The notes under the pieces: generated by a model
What the model was told of the DNA's origin: nothing
Databases searched by the model: none
What the model saw: only the letters and a program-made list of their open reading frames with translations
NCBI GenBank assembly: GCA_050943535.1
Contig: JBMNPJ010000013.1
Location: 6,291 to 70,290 of the forward strand
Length of the DNA stretch: 64,000 nucleotides
Source of the DNA: Massiliimalia sp050943535
GTDB taxonomy: Bacteria; Bacillota; Clostridia; Oscillospirales; Ruminococcaceae
Direction of reading: 5' to 3'
Part shown: in pieces, positions 1 through 9,376 of the stretch
Layout of the letters: each line of letters opens with the position of its first letter
Position numbering within the stretch: the first letter of the stretch is position 1
Position numbers and translations under genes: made by a program

Positions 1-172
1 GTCACCTGCGATGGGGCAAGACGCTTCGCTCGTACTCTATTAGGAAAACGGAAGTATCAAGTGATTTTCTATCAGCTGATAGAATACGAGTGTAGCCTCT
101 TCGGGTTCAGCGCCGTGAAGCCCTGGCGAGCGTAGCGCCTTTGCCCGTCTCCAGGTAGTGTGAACCCTTAAT
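1..172. repeat. Dispersed intergenic repeat, palindromic R3 module
   Basis: No gene is seen here. The block holds an inverted pair: a copy of the motif GACGCTTCGCTCGTACTCT at 20-43 and its inverse CTGATAGAATACGAGTGTAG at 75-97, around an AT-rich loop. Related pairs occur at 17.69, 27.92 and 32.58 kb, each followed by a CTCTTCGGGT-type segment. The block lies just downstream of the PH-like gene. Its function is unknown; it resembles a REP- or MITE-like palindromic unit. Confidence 0.6.
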
Positions 173-712
173 TTACTCATTTTTCCAATCAGAAGAAACG
201 TCCTGTTCTGTAGCCGGCTTCTGGGTCAGTTTTTTTCCAGCAGAAGACAGAGCATCGGTCCAATGATCCCCTGCACGGGTCTGATTGTCATCAATCCGAA
301 TCATTGGATTTTTGATTAACAGCATCCGCTGAAACCGCTCCCGGTCTTCCGGTGCAATCAAAAGCCGCTTTCTTTTGTCATGCTCCCACCACTGAAAATC
401 CAGCCGCTGCAGAGAAAATCCAATGGAAGCAGTCATATCATCAGTCTTGACTGCCTGAATAATCACCGGATAGGGAATGTGCCAGGTAAAAAAAATCCCG
501 GATCGAATGACCAGCTCCCGTTCTTCCAGAATATATTCGGTACGCAGATACATGGGCGTGAAAAACAGCAAAAATAGCCCCACAAGCGTTCCGATCACCC
601 CGTAAAACAAACTTTGCGAAAACCACGCCAGATACAGCATCAATCCGCATTCCAGCAATAAAATCAGCATCATCAAATGTGCCCAGTGGTCAACTTTTCC
701 TTTAAATTTCAT
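173..712 (-). CDS. PH-like domain membrane protein (bPH_6 type)
   Basis: A 179-aa protein with two adjacent hydrophobic segments at about residues 12-55, followed by a soluble domain of about 100 residues. The order (two helices, then a short beta-rich region starting TEYILEERELVIRSGIF) resembles bacterial PH-like proteins of the bPH_6/YdbT group. The start ATG overlaps the stop of the upstream VTT gene by 4 bases (ATGA), so the two are probably translationally coupled. No catalytic motif is seen. The specific role is unknown; a membrane-associated scaffold or stress role would be a guess. Confidence 0.6.
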   Translation of the reverse strand: MKFKGKVDHWAHLMMLILLLECGLMLYLAWFSQSLFYGVIGTLVGLFLLFFTPMYLRTEYILEERELVIRSGIFFTWHIPYPVIIQAVKTDDMTASIGFSLQRLDFQWWEHDKRKRLLIAPEDRERFQRMLLIKNPMIRIDDNQTRAGDHWTDALSSAGKKLTQKPATEQDVSSDWKNE

Positions 713-1428
713 ACGGTCCCACCTTTTTTTCGGATATGTGCTTTATGAAGCGCCTGTACAATTTTTTCGTTGAAAAAAATTCCTGCGATTCCTAAAAGGC
801 CGGTAACCACAAACACAAGCAGGGTAACTTCAAACCGCCCTTGCTGAATGGTAGCACCTGCATAGGTAGATGATACGATAGAGGGAATCCTTGCCAGCGC
901 AGACAACACCAAAAAATGAGACGCTTTCATGGAAGTCAAAGGAACCACATAGGTCAGCAAATCTTTGGGGGTTCCCGGAATAAAAAATAATAAAAATACA
1001 ATCAGATTCCGCTTATGGGGATCCTGCAAAAATTTAAACTGATTGAGTTTTTCTTTGGAAATTTTATCTTCTACAAATCCCCGTCCCAGCTTGCGGACAG
1101 TAAAGAATACCAGACAGCTGCTGAGCAGCACGCCCACCGTACACACTACATATCCCCAAAAGGTTCCATATAAAATGCCGGCCGCAACCTCAACCATCTC
1201 CCCAGGAATCACTGCAACCACTACCTGTAAGATCTGCAGTCCCAAAAGTGCAAATACACCTAAAGCACCCTTGGACTGCACCCATTGAATCAGCTGTTCC
1301 CGGCTTTCCTCCACCAGCATTTCTTTCACAAAAGGAATCAGGCAGACTGTAATAATACAAAGGGCTGCAATAATTCCAATCAAAGCAATAAATTTTCGCC
1401 GATCCTTTTTTTCTTTTTGACTGTCCAC
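709..1428 (-). CDS. VTT-domain membrane protein (TVP38/TMEM64 family)
   Basis: A 239-aa polytopic membrane protein. An N-terminal helix (about residues 13-33) is followed by the VTT core. Visible family hallmarks are the VIPGEMVEVAAGILYG re-entrant segment and the later FFIPGTPKDLLTYVVPLTSM segment. VTT/DedA-type proteins are linked to lipid scrambling and membrane homeostasis; the substrate here cannot be told. The start is GTG at 1428, with a GAGGGG ribosome binding site just upstream. It is the first gene of a two-gene unit with the PH-like gene. Confidence 0.85.
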   Translation of the reverse strand: MDSQKEKKDRRKFIALIGIIAALCIITVCLIPFVKEMLVEESREQLIQWVQSKGALGVFALLGLQILQVVVAVIPGEMVEVAAGILYGTFWGYVVCTVGVLLSSCLVFFTVRKLGRGFVEDKISKEKLNQFKFLQDPHKRNLIVFLLFFIPGTPKDLLTYVVPLTSMKASHFLVLSALARIPSIVSSTYAGATIQQGRFEVTLLVFVVTGLLGIAGIFFNEKIVQALHKAHIRKKGGTV

Positions 1429-1640
1429 CTTGTTCCCCTCACTTTACCATTTCGCGATTAATTAGCTTTAGTATAGCACACTTTCCCCTGTGCCGCATGA
1501 CAAAAACATAAAAAATAAATTAACTTTTCCTTGAGATTTTTTGATGAGTTCCCTTTTTTCATCCATTATCGGTCTCCCATTTCTGACAAATGCTAAAACT
1601 TTTTAAAAGTTTTTCTGCAAAATTACTGGGAATTTTTTCT

Positions 1641-1680
1641 TTAGTTATTGACAACTAACTTTAATTAGTGTATACTAACT
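1641..1680. promoter_or_regulatory. Probable iron-regulator (DtxR/IdeR type) operator
   Basis: TTAGTGTATACTAA at 1665-1678 is a palindrome (TTAGT-GTAT-ACTAA) lying over the -10 box. Further TTAGT/ACTAA half-sites are at 1641-1646, 1653-1658 and 1654-1669. DtxR-family operators are built from TTAG-type half-sites, and this lies ahead of ferrous iron uptake genes. The identity of the regulator is inferred; no regulator gene is present in the window. Confidence 0.6.
1648..1676 (+). promoter_or_regulatory. Promoter of the feo operon
   Basis: TTGACA at 1648-1653 and TATACT at 1671-1676 are separated by exactly 17 bases. This is an almost perfect sigma-A promoter, about 60 bases before the first feoA. 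Confidence 0.85.
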
Positions 1681-1738
1681 ATCGAAAACAAATCTATCAC
1701 AGATTGTAAATCCAATTGATGAGGAAAGGGGCTTATGA

Positions 1739-1954
1739 ATGATGCCATTGACCATGATGCAGGCCGGAGAGTCCACCATGATCCGCAAAATCAGCGGCAG
1801 CCAGGAGACCCGGCGTTTTCTGGAAAACCTTGGATTTTTGGCGGGAACCCACATTACAATTTTATCCACCATCGGGGGAAATGTAATTGTACATATTAAA
1901 GATTCCCGCATTGCAATTAATCAGGATATGGCCAAACATATTATGGTGCAATAA
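1739..1954 (+). CDS. feoA: FeoA-family ferrous iron transport accessory protein
   Basis: A 71-aa SH3-like FeoA domain: ESTMIRKISGSQETRRFLENLGFLAGTHITIL, then a short beta-rich tail (GGNVIVHIKDSRIAINQDMAKHIMV). FeoA is a small cytoplasmic partner of FeoB in Fe2+ uptake. An ATG at 1735 in another frame is rejected; 1739 or 1742 are in frame, with AGGAAAGGGG just upstream. It is the first gene of the feo operon and 39 bases before the second feoA. Confidence 0.88.
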   Translation: MMPLTMMQAGESTMIRKISGSQETRRFLENLGFLAGTHITILSTIGGNVIVHIKDSRIAINQDMAKHIMVQ

Positions 1955-1993
1955 AACACCCTATCCAATTCAAGTCAGAAAGGAGACTGAAAG

Positions 1994-2212
1994 ATGACAT
2001 TAGGCGAAGCAGCTGTAGGCAGCACCGTTACGGTAACAAAGATTGATGGAGAAGGGGCGTATAAACGCCGTATTATGGATATGGGAATCACCAAAGGAAC
2101 CCAATTGTATATCCGAAAAGTAGCACCTCTAGGCGATCCTGTAGAGATTACCGTCCGGGGATATGAACTTTCTGTCCGCAAACAGGACGCCCAGTGCGTT
2201 CAGGTAAAATAA
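1994..2212 (+). CDS. feoA: FeoA-family protein, second copy
   Basis: A 72-aa FeoA domain with the typical order TLGEAAVGSTVTVTKI, RRIMDMGITKGTQL and GDPVEITVRGYELSVRKQDA. The ribosome binding site AAAGGAGAC lies 6 bases ahead. It is closer to canonical FeoA than the first copy. Tandem divergent FeoA proteins before FeoB are common in Clostridia; the two may bind FeoB as a heteromer (inference). Confidence 0.93.
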   Translation: MTLGEAAVGSTVTVTKIDGEGAYKRRIMDMGITKGTQLYIRKVAPLGDPVEITVRGYELSVRKQDAQCVQVK

Positions 2213-2250
2213 CGCATTTTAGCTGAGTTGATTAAAGGAGGAAACAATCC

Positions 2251-4434
2251 ATGGCAATTACAATTGCACTTGCCGGGAACCCCAACTGCGGAAAGACCAC
2301 CATGTTTAACGCATTGACCGGTGCCAATCAATATGTTGGAAACTGGCCTGGGGTTACTGTTGAGAAAAAAGAGGGAAAAATTAAACGCAAAGGATACGAA
2401 GATATTACGGTCACTGACCTGCCGGGGATCTATTCCCTTTCCCCATATACATTGGAGGAAGTAGTTAGCCGCGACTATCTTTTGACAGAACATCCGGATG
2501 TGATTATTAATCTGGTGGATGCAACCAATCTGGAACGAAACCTGTATTTGACCACGCAGCTGATGGAAACAGGAATTCCGGTCGTAATTGCCTTAAACAT
2601 GGCAGATCTTATGCAAAAACGAGATCTGAAAATTGACGTCCAGCGCCTTTCCATGTTGTTGGGGTGCCCTATTATTGAAACCTCTGCTTTAAAGCGAACT
2701 GGATTAGATTCCTTAATTGCAGAAGCTGTTCATATTGCCGGTCAAAAAGATACCAGCCTGCCTCCGGAAATTTTCTCCAAGGAACTGGAACAGGCAATTG
2801 CCCAGGTAAAAGAGTCCCTTCCTGCCAAGATAGACGAAACAAAACAGCGCTGGTATGCTGTAAAACTTTTGGAAAACGACAGCAAAGTAACCAGCAGTAT
2901 TTCTTTGCCAGCTGATGCAAAATCCGCAATGGAAAGCTGCCGCAGCCAGTTAGAAGAAAAGCATGATAACGATATGGAAAGCATCGTGACCGATGAACGA
3001 TATCAGTATATCCAAAAGTTAGTCTCAACTACCCTAAAAAAAGGCAAACAAAAACTGACTGTATCTGACCAGATTGACCGCATTGTGACCAATCGAATTT
3101 TGGGGATTCCAATTTTTATTGCTGTTATGTTTGTGGTATACTACATTTCCGTTACTACCATTGGAACCATTGTCACAGACTGGACCAATGACGTGTTTGT
3201 GGTAGCAATTCAAGATGCTGTGTCAGGATTTTTAGGTTCCATTGGCACCAGTTCCATCCTGCAAAGCCTGATTGTAGACGGTGTTATCGGTGGCGTGGGT
3301 GCTGTTTTGGGATTTGTTCCCCAAATGGCAATCCTGTTTTTGTTTTTGTCCCTGCTGGAAGACTGTGGATATATGGTCCGTATCGCCTTTGTCATGGACC
3401 GGGTATTCCGGCATTTCGGCCTTTCCGGAAAAAGCTTTATTCCCCTGCTCATCTCCTCTGGCTGCGGAATTCCAGGGATTATGGCTTCTAAAACCATCGA
3501 ACAGGACAATGATCGCCGGCTGACCATTATGACTGCTACTTTTATTCCATGCGGCGCCAAGCTGCCGGTAATTGCCATGATGGGCGGTGTGATGACCAGC
3601 TACTTTACCGGAAGCTATGTTGCCGGAGGTCTTATGGCTCCTGCCATGTATTTCCTGGGCATTATTGCGGTATTAGTCTCTGCCATCATGCTCAAAAAAA
3701 CAAAACCATTTTCCGGCAAACCGGCTCCTTTTGTCATGGAGTTGCCCCAGTACCATCTACCGTCTGCAAAAACCGTACTGCTGCATGTATGGGAACGGCT
3801 GAAAGGGTTTATGATCAAAGCAGGTACCATCCTGTTCTTAGCCTGTGTTGTCATGTGGTTTTTGAGTGGATTTGGATTTGAAAACGGCGGTTTTGGCATA
3901 GTAGAAGACAGCAACAACAGTCTTTTAGCTGTAGTAGGCGGATTTATTGCTCCTATTTTTGCACCGCTGGGATTCGGTGAATGGCAGCCAGTTGCGGCTT
4001 CTCTCTCCGGATTTACTGCCAAAGAAGCCATTGTCACCACGATGGGAACTCTGGCCAATGTTACCGGTGATACCGAAGACGCAGTCACAGTAGCTGAAGC
4101 AGTACGCGCCTGGTTCCCCAGCGCCCTGGCAGCATTTTCTTTCCTGGTATTCAACCTTCTAGATTCCCCTTGCCTGGCGGCAATTGCAACCATGGCACAG
4201 CAGATGCAGTCCAAAAAATGGTTCTGGTTTGCAATTCTTTACCAAAACCTGTTTGCCTACGCAGTATGCCTGTCCATTTATCAAATTGGCAGCTTTTTCA
4301 TGGGCGGCGGCTTTACCCTGTGGACTGCGGTAGGATTTTTACTGGTACTTGTTATGCTGTTCCAGTTATTCCGTCTAGATCCATACAAGCACAGCCGGGC
4401 TTATTCCAAACGCTCTGTTCAAACAGCGGCATAA
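2251..4434 (+). CDS. feoB: Ferrous iron transporter FeoB
   Basis: A 727-aa inner-membrane Fe2+ transporter with an N-terminal G-protein domain. G1 is GNPNCGKT at residues 8-15, followed by the DLPGIYSL switch II segment and the NMAD G4 motif. A helical GDI-like region (about 165-265) precedes the membrane domain with the paired gate regions; the segment around SGCGIPGIMASKTIEQDNDRR matches the first gate. The length is normal for FeoB. The ribosome binding site AAAGGAGGAAAC precedes the ATG at 2251. It is co-transcribed with the two feoA genes and probably iron-repressed through the operator at 1665-1678. Confidence 0.97.
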   Translation: MAITIALAGNPNCGKTTMFNALTGANQYVGNWPGVTVEKKEGKIKRKGYEDITVTDLPGIYSLSPYTLEEVVSRDYLLTEHPDVIINLVDATNLERNLYLTTQLMETGIPVVIALNMADLMQKRDLKIDVQRLSMLLGCPIIETSALKRTGLDSLIAEAVHIAGQKDTSLPPEIFSKELEQAIAQVKESLPAKIDETKQRWYAVKLLENDSKVTSSISLPADAKSAMESCRSQLEEKHDNDMESIVTDERYQYIQKLVSTTLKKGKQKLTVSDQIDRIVTNRILGIPIFIAVMFVVYYISVTTIGTIVTDWTNDVFVVAIQDAVSGFLGSIGTSSILQSLIVDGVIGGVGAVLGFVPQMAILFLFLSLLEDCGYMVRIAFVMDRVFRHFGLSGKSFIPLLISSGCGIPGIMASKTIEQDNDRRLTIMTATFIPCGAKLPVIAMMGGVMTSYFTGSYVAGGLMAPAMYFLGIIAVLVSAIMLKKTKPFSGKPAPFVMELPQYHLPSAKTVLLHVWERLKGFMIKAGTILFLACVVMWFLSGFGFENGGFGIVEDSNNSLLAVVGGFIAPIFAPLGFGEWQPVAASLSGFTAKEAIVTTMGTLANVTGDTEDAVTVAEAVRAWFPSALAAFSFLVFNLLDSPCLAAIATMAQQMQSKKWFWFAILYQNLFAYAVCLSIYQIGSFFMGGGFTLWTAVGFLLVLVMLFQLFRLDPYKHSRAYSKRSVQTAA

Positions 4435-4472
4435 TTACGCCAAAAACATCTTTTTCATACACAATTCCTTCC

Positions 4473-4497
4473 ATGCGAGCCATTTATTGGCTCGCAT
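4473..4497 (+). terminator. Hairpin after feoB
   Basis: A perfect 10-bp stem (ATGCGAGCCA / TGGCTCGCAT) with loop TTTAT is followed by TTGGTTTTC. It separates feoB from the small membrane gene at 4535, so it may be a partial terminator or an mRNA-stabilising hairpin within the operon. Confidence 0.5.
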
Positions 4498-4534
4498 TTG
4501 GTTTTCAGTATTCATTTAAAAAGGAGAATATCGC

Positions 4535-4678
4535 ATGATGGGAGACTCTACCAGTTCTATGCTTTATGCCGTAGGAATTTTTCTGCTTTTATATTTTATC
4601 GGCGCTGGAATTTATCAAGCGGTCTTATGGGTTCGCAGGCAACTGAAAAAATCAGCAGATTCTAAAAACAACAGGTAA
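4535..4678 (+). CDS. Small membrane protein of the feo locus
   Basis: A 47-aa ORF starting MMGDSTSSMLYAVGIFLL, with one transmembrane helix (about residues 9-33) and a basic tail (WVRRQLKKSADSKNNR). AAAGGAGAATATCGC gives a good ribosome binding site. Its place after feoB recalls the small FeoB-associated (FeoC/Cys-rich) proteins of Firmicutes, but it has no cysteine. A role as a FeoB-associated subunit is inference. Confidence 0.7.
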   Translation: MMGDSTSSMLYAVGIFLLLYFIGAGIYQAVLWVRRQLKKSADSKNNR

Positions 4679-4739
4679 TAAACATTCTGTCAGATAATAT
4701 TTGATATAAAGTGCCTTTATTGCAGCTACACTCTTTCAT

Positions 4740-5415
4740 ACAATAAAAAGAAAATATTTTGTTTTTTATGTGGGCCTATGCAGCCCACACCCGCCCCAAT
4801 GCTTTTGGTGTGCAAAAGCATTGGATGAAAAGCACACCAGAGGGGCGTCCTCCGGGGATATCTGATTAGTCGGCCTGCCCCTCTGGACACCCCGAGAGCT
4901 GTTTGCACATTTGATGAAAACGGCTGTTTTCTGAAAAGCGCTGCGGCGCTGATGCTGGCTCGTACTCTGACAGTTTTGTTACCCAATAGATCTATAGCTG
5001 TTTTTACTTAGGACATACAACTTTCATATTGCATTACAGTAACAGATAAAACTTCTTTAAATCATAATGCTATTATTTATACCATACTTTCGGAAACGAT
5101 AATGAGGGGGTAGCCGCGCTTTGCGGCGTAGGGGGAGTTAAAGCCGTTTTGCGGCGGTACCACTCCCCCTGCAAAGCCGTTCCGGCGCTTGAGGAATGGT
5201 CTTTTGGTTCGTTTTCTTCCATAAGAAAATGAACAACCACCTAGCAGTGAGGCGATGACACTATGTTCGTGTTTTGTCAGTTGAGTGGTAAAAACCTGTA
5301 ATTTCCGCTTTACTAACAAAGTACGCTCCGTAGGCGGTTGGCTCCGGGCACTGCCCGGAGCCAATGACGCTACACTCGTATTCTATCAGCAAAACGGAAA
5401 TCATCGTCTTTTGTC
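4740..5415. repeat. Dispersed intergenic repeat block, modules R1 then R2
   Basis: There is no credible gene. Module R1 (4769-4985) holds three strong hairpins: TGTGGGC/GCCCACA (4769-4789), CCAATGCTTTTG/CAAAAGCATTGG (4796-4824) and CCAGAGGGGC/GCCCCTCTGG (4837-4886). It ends with AAGCGCTGCGGCGCT. Module R2 (about 5005-5285) contains GGGGGAGT/ACTCCCCC arms and closely matches 12998-13266. Short core motifs of the GACACTACGTTCGTGTTCT type occur at 5257-5280 and 5366-5389. Short ORFs here are by-products of the repeat. Confidence 0.75.
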
Positions 5416-5422
5416 GATAAAC

Positions 5423-5460
5423 CAACAGGGAGTACTGCATCATTGCAGTACTCCCTGTTG
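5423..5460 (-). terminator. Terminator of purL
   Basis: A perfect 17-bp stem (5423-5439 with 5444-5460) closed by a TCAT loop lies 43 bases after the purL stop. Both flanks carry short T/A-rich tracts, so it may act in both directions. Confidence 0.75.
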
Positions 5461-5502
5461 TCTTTTATCATAGGAAATCAATTTCCAAAATCATTTAATT
5501 GA

Positions 5503-8500
5503 TTATTTGGTAAAGTATTCTACACCAGAACGGAAAATATGCTGATCCTTATCACCAGGAACGTTTTTGCATACGTTGGTTCCAATTCGTTCGCTGTGTC
5601 CCATCTTACCAAACACTCTGCCGTCTGGAGAAGTAATCCCTTCGATTGCCATAATGGAGGTATTTGGGTTAAAGCGAATGTCATAGGTAGGATCACCGTT
5701 TAAGTCTACATACTGGGTAGCAATCTGACCGTTGTCTGCCATCTTCCGCAGCAGGTCTTTTTCTGCCACAAACCGGCCTTCTCCATGAGAGATTGCAATG
5801 GTGTGAATATCCCCTACATTTACATTAGCAAGCCATGGAGACTTGTTGGAGCAAATCCGAGTATGTACCATCATAGACTGGTGACGGCCAATGGTATTAA
5901 AGGTCAGGGTTGGAGCGTTATCTTCCATATCTACAATTTCGCCGTAAGGAACCAAACCCAGTTTTACCAGTGCCTGGAAACCGTTACAGATCCCCAGCAT
6001 CAAACCATCCCGATGGTTCAACAGTTCATGTACACCATCCTTGATTGCAGGGTTGCGGAAGAAGGAGGTAATGAACTTACCGGAACCTTCTGGTTCATCC
6101 CCGCCGGAGAATCCACCTGGAATCATAATGATCTGAGACTGTTCAATCGCTTTATAGAATGCCTGTACGCTTTCTTCAATCTGAGCGCTGTTCTGGTTGC
6201 GGATAACAAACACATTGGTTTCCGCACCTGCCCGTTCAAATACTCTTGCAGTATCATATTCACAGTTGGTACCTGGGAATACTGGAATCAGTACCCGTGG
6301 TTTCGCTGTTTTAATTGCAGGAGCTTTGCGTTCGCCCTGATGATGATAGGTAATGGTATTGATTTTCTTATCAGTTGTCTTGATATTGCATGGGAAAATT
6401 GGTTCCAGAACCTTTTCGTATTTTTCCTGCAAATCATGCATCTGAATGTATTCAAAGGTTGGAGAAACCAGAATGTATTTGCTGGTGGTATGTCCGATAA
6501 TCTGCAGACCATCTACGTCTCCGCACTGATCATTCAGTTCCAGAACAAAACCGCCGTATACACCGTTAAACAAAAGTTCAGAGGAAATGTTTTCTTCTAC
6601 TTTTGCACCGATGTGGTTACCCAGCGCCATTTTTGCCAGCGCTTCTCCCACACCGCCGCCGGTCAAAGCAAAGCAAGCAGCTACTTTTTCTTCTGCAATC
6701 AGCTGTTCTACTTTGTCGAATACCTGTTTTACACTGTCAAAATCAGGCATTCCGTTTTCTTTGTATTTCGGCAGAATCAAAGCAATGGCATGTCCGCTGT
6801 CTTTAAATTCCTGAGAAATAACTTTGTTTGCGTCAGCTACAGACACTGCAAAGGAAACCAGGGTAGGCGGAACGTCAATGTGTTCAAAGGTACCGGACAT
6901 GGAGTCTTTTCCTCCGATAGAGCCGATGCCCATTTCAATCTGAGCTTTGTAAGCACCCAGCAAAGCAGCCATAGGCTGTCCCCAACGTTCTGGAGTGTTC
7001 TGGGTCCGTTCAAAGTATTCCTGGAAGGTGAGCCAGCACTGATGATAGCTGCCCCCTACGGAAATAACTTTGGCAATAGATTCGATGACAGCGTAAACTG
7101 CGCCTAAGTATGGGCTCTGTTCACTGATGTAAGGGTTAAAGCCCCATGCCATAACAGAAGAAGTATCGGTCTGACCTTTCAGTACCGGGATCTTGGCAAC
7201 CATTGCCTGGGTTGGGGTCAGCTGATTTTCACCGCCGAATGGCATCAGAACAGTTCCTGCGCCGATGGTAGAGTCAAACCGTTCTACCAGCCCTTTCTGA
7301 GAACACAGGTTCAGGTTGGTCATATGCTGATACCATGCGTCCAGAACATGGTCGTATTTGTATACTGGTTTTACAGACTGAGCAGTAATGTGGATATCAG
7401 TGTGTTTTTCTGCACCATTGGAGTTTAAGAATTCACGGGACAGGTTTACAATTTCGTTGCCCAGCCAGTTCATCCGCAGACGTGGTTCTTCGGTTACAAC
7501 TGCCACTACGGTAGCTTCAATATTTTCCTGGTCAGCAGCTGCCATAAATGCCGCTACATCCTTTTCCCGTACAACACAAGCCATTCTTTCCTGAGATTCG
7601 GAAATAGCCAGTTCGGTACCGTCCAGACCGTCATATTTCTTTGGAACTGCATCCAAATTAATTGCCAAACCGTCTGCCAGTTCCCCGATTGCTACAGAAA
7701 CACCGCCTGCGCCGAAGTCATTACAACGGCGGATCATGTTAGTTACTTCTTTTTTACGGAACAAACGCTGCAGTTTCCGTTCTTCCGGCGGGTTCCCTTT
7801 CTGTACTTCAGAGCCGCAGCTTTCAATGGATTCAATGGTATGGGATTTGGAGGAACCGGTTGCACCGCCGCAGCCGTCCCGTCCGGTTTTACCGCCCAGC
7901 AGTACGACTACATCGCCTGGTTCAGGCACTTCGCGGATTACGTTTTCCATAGGAGCCGCACCCACTACTGCACCGATTTCCATACGTTTTGCAGCGTAGC
8001 CAGGATGGTAAATTTCTGCTACATGGCCGGTTGCCAGACCAATCTGGTTACCGTAAGAACTGTATCCGTTAGCAGCACCTACTGTAATCTTTCTCTGAGG
8101 CAGTTTTCCTTCCATGGTTTCTTCTACTGGCAGCAGCGGGTCAGCCGCACCGGTAACACGCATAGCCTGGTATACATAAGAACGTCCGGACAGAGGGTCA
8201 CGGATCGCACCGCCCAAACAGGTTGCTGCGCCCCCGAATGGTTCAATTTCGGTAGGATGGTTGTGGGTTTCGTTTTTAAACATCAGCAGCCAGTCCTGTT
8301 CTTCGCTGCCATTTTTCTCGTCGTTTACTTTTACTTTGATTTTTACAGAACAAGCGTTGATTTCTTCGGATTCATCCAAATCTTTCAGCAGGCCGTCTTT
8401 TTTCAGCTGTCTGGCGCCGATGGTTGCCAGATCCATCAAAGTAACCGGTTTCTGTTCCCGTCCCAGTGCTTTCCGGGCGGACAGATATTCTTCATAGGTT

Positions 8501-9237
8501 TCCGCAATAAACGGATCGTCAATGGTCACATTGTCAATATTGGTAGAGAAAGTGGTGTGACGGCAGTGGTCGGACCAATAGGTGTCGATCATGCGGATTT
8601 CAGTAATCGTAGGATCTCTTTTTTCGGTGTTTTTAAAATATGCCTGGCAGAATTTGATATCATCCAAATCCATCGCCAATCCATAGCTGGATACAAAATC
8701 AGCCAGTCCCGCTTCATCCAAACCGATAAACCCGTTCAGAGTTTCTACGGTTGTAGGAGTATCGTACTGTACATTCAAAGTATCCAATTTCGCCAAAGAT
8801 GCTTCACGGCTTTCCACCGGGTTAATCAGATAAGATTTAATCCGATCAAATTCTTCCTGGGAAAGATCGCCGTACAGGAAATAAACTCTGGCATTTTTCA
8901 CCAGCGGACGCTTGTCCTGAGTCAGCAGGCTGATACACTGAGCGGCAGAATCCGCACGCTGATCAAACTGACCTGGCAGGTACTCGATGGCAAACACTTT
9001 TGCTTCAGGTTCTTCAGGCAATTCTGCATAGGTTACATCCACTGCCGGTTCAGACAGAATGGTAGTGGTAACTGCGGAAAATACTTCTTCTGTAACCCCT
9101 TCCACATCATAGCGATTCAAAAGCCGTACTTTTTCCAAAGCGGAAATGGACAACGCGGTATGAATGTCGCTTAACACATGATTTGCCTCTACGGCAAATT
9201 CCTCTTTTTTCTCAACATAGACACGGAATACTGACAT
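5503..9237 (-). CDS. purL: Phosphoribosylformylglycinamidine synthase (single-chain)
   Basis: A 1244-aa cytoplasmic enzyme of de novo purine synthesis that converts FGAR plus glutamine and ATP to FGAM. The chain carries a PurS-like N-terminus, two PurM-like ATP-binding halves (around FKNETHNHPTEIEPFGGAAT and later GGENQLTPTQAMV) and a C-terminal class I glutaminase. The glutaminase region includes PVFPGTNCEYDTARVFERAG, and LGICNGFQALVKLGL holds the nucleophilic Cys. This is the clostridial long form, not split into PurS/Q/L. The longest frame starts at a GTG (9246) that touches the ribosome binding site. ATG 9237 has AGGAG 8 bases upstream and is preferred. A TATAAT box on the minus strand (9291-9296) may be its promoter. 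It stands alone; no other pur gene is near. Confidence 0.96.
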   Translation of the reverse strand: MSVFRVYVEKKEEFAVEANHVLSDIHTALSISALEKVRLLNRYDVEGVTEEVFSAVTTTILSEPAVDVTYAELPEEPEAKVFAIEYLPGQFDQRADSAAQCISLLTQDKRPLVKNARVYFLYGDLSQEEFDRIKSYLINPVESREASLAKLDTLNVQYDTPTTVETLNGFIGLDEAGLADFVSSYGLAMDLDDIKFCQAYFKNTEKRDPTITEIRMIDTYWSDHCRHTTFSTNIDNVTIDDPFIAETYEEYLSARKALGREQKPVTLMDLATIGARQLKKDGLLKDLDESEEINACSVKIKVKVNDEKNGSEEQDWLLMFKNETHNHPTEIEPFGGAATCLGGAIRDPLSGRSYVYQAMRVTGAADPLLPVEETMEGKLPQRKITVGAANGYSSYGNQIGLATGHVAEIYHPGYAAKRMEIGAVVGAAPMENVIREVPEPGDVVVLLGGKTGRDGCGGATGSSKSHTIESIESCGSEVQKGNPPEERKLQRLFRKKEVTNMIRRCNDFGAGGVSVAIGELADGLAINLDAVPKKYDGLDGTELAISESQERMACVVREKDVAAFMAAADQENIEATVVAVVTEEPRLRMNWLGNEIVNLSREFLNSNGAEKHTDIHITAQSVKPVYKYDHVLDAWYQHMTNLNLCSQKGLVERFDSTIGAGTVLMPFGGENQLTPTQAMVAKIPVLKGQTDTSSVMAWGFNPYISEQSPYLGAVYAVIESIAKVISVGGSYHQCWLTFQEYFERTQNTPERWGQPMAALLGAYKAQIEMGIGSIGGKDSMSGTFEHIDVPPTLVSFAVSVADANKVISQEFKDSGHAIALILPKYKENGMPDFDSVKQVFDKVEQLIAEEKVAACFALTGGGVGEALAKMALGNHIGAKVEENISSELLFNGVYGGFVLELNDQCGDVDGLQIIGHTTSKYILVSPTFEYIQMHDLQEKYEKVLEPIFPCNIKTTDKKINTITYHHQGERKAPAIKTAKPRVLIPVFPGTNCEYDTARVFERAGAETNVFVIRNQNSAQIEESVQAFYKAIEQSQIIMIPGGFSGGDEPEGSGKFITSFFRNPAIKDGVHELLNHRDGLMLGICNGFQALVKLGLVPYGEIVDMEDNAPTLTFNTIGRHQSMMVHTRICSNKSPWLANVNVGDIHTIAISHGEGRFVAEKDLLRKMADNGQIATQYVDLNGDPTYDIRFNPNTSIMAIEGITSPDGRVFGKMGHSERIGTNVCKNVPGDKDQHIFRSGVEYFTK

Positions 9238-9376
9238 CAAACACACTCCTAGCGATACATAAGTTACAAAGGCGAAAATAATTCATTTTGATTATACCAA
9301 ACCCTACAAAAAAGCGCTATAGTTTTTTTGTAATTTCACGAAAAGGCTGTATTTTAATCGGTTCTTTTGGGCTTTT

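Noticed and set aside
5077..5443. Short minus-strand ORFs in the repeat block, also seen at 13147-13344
   Set aside because: They follow the repeat sequence and have no ribosome binding site; similarity between copies reflects DNA repetition, not a protein.
5785..9174. Two long plus-strand ORFs (440 and 444 codons) opposite purL
   Set aside because: They are the antisense of a strongly conserved enzyme, lack ribosome binding sites, and encode aromatic-rich nonsense typical of shadow frames.
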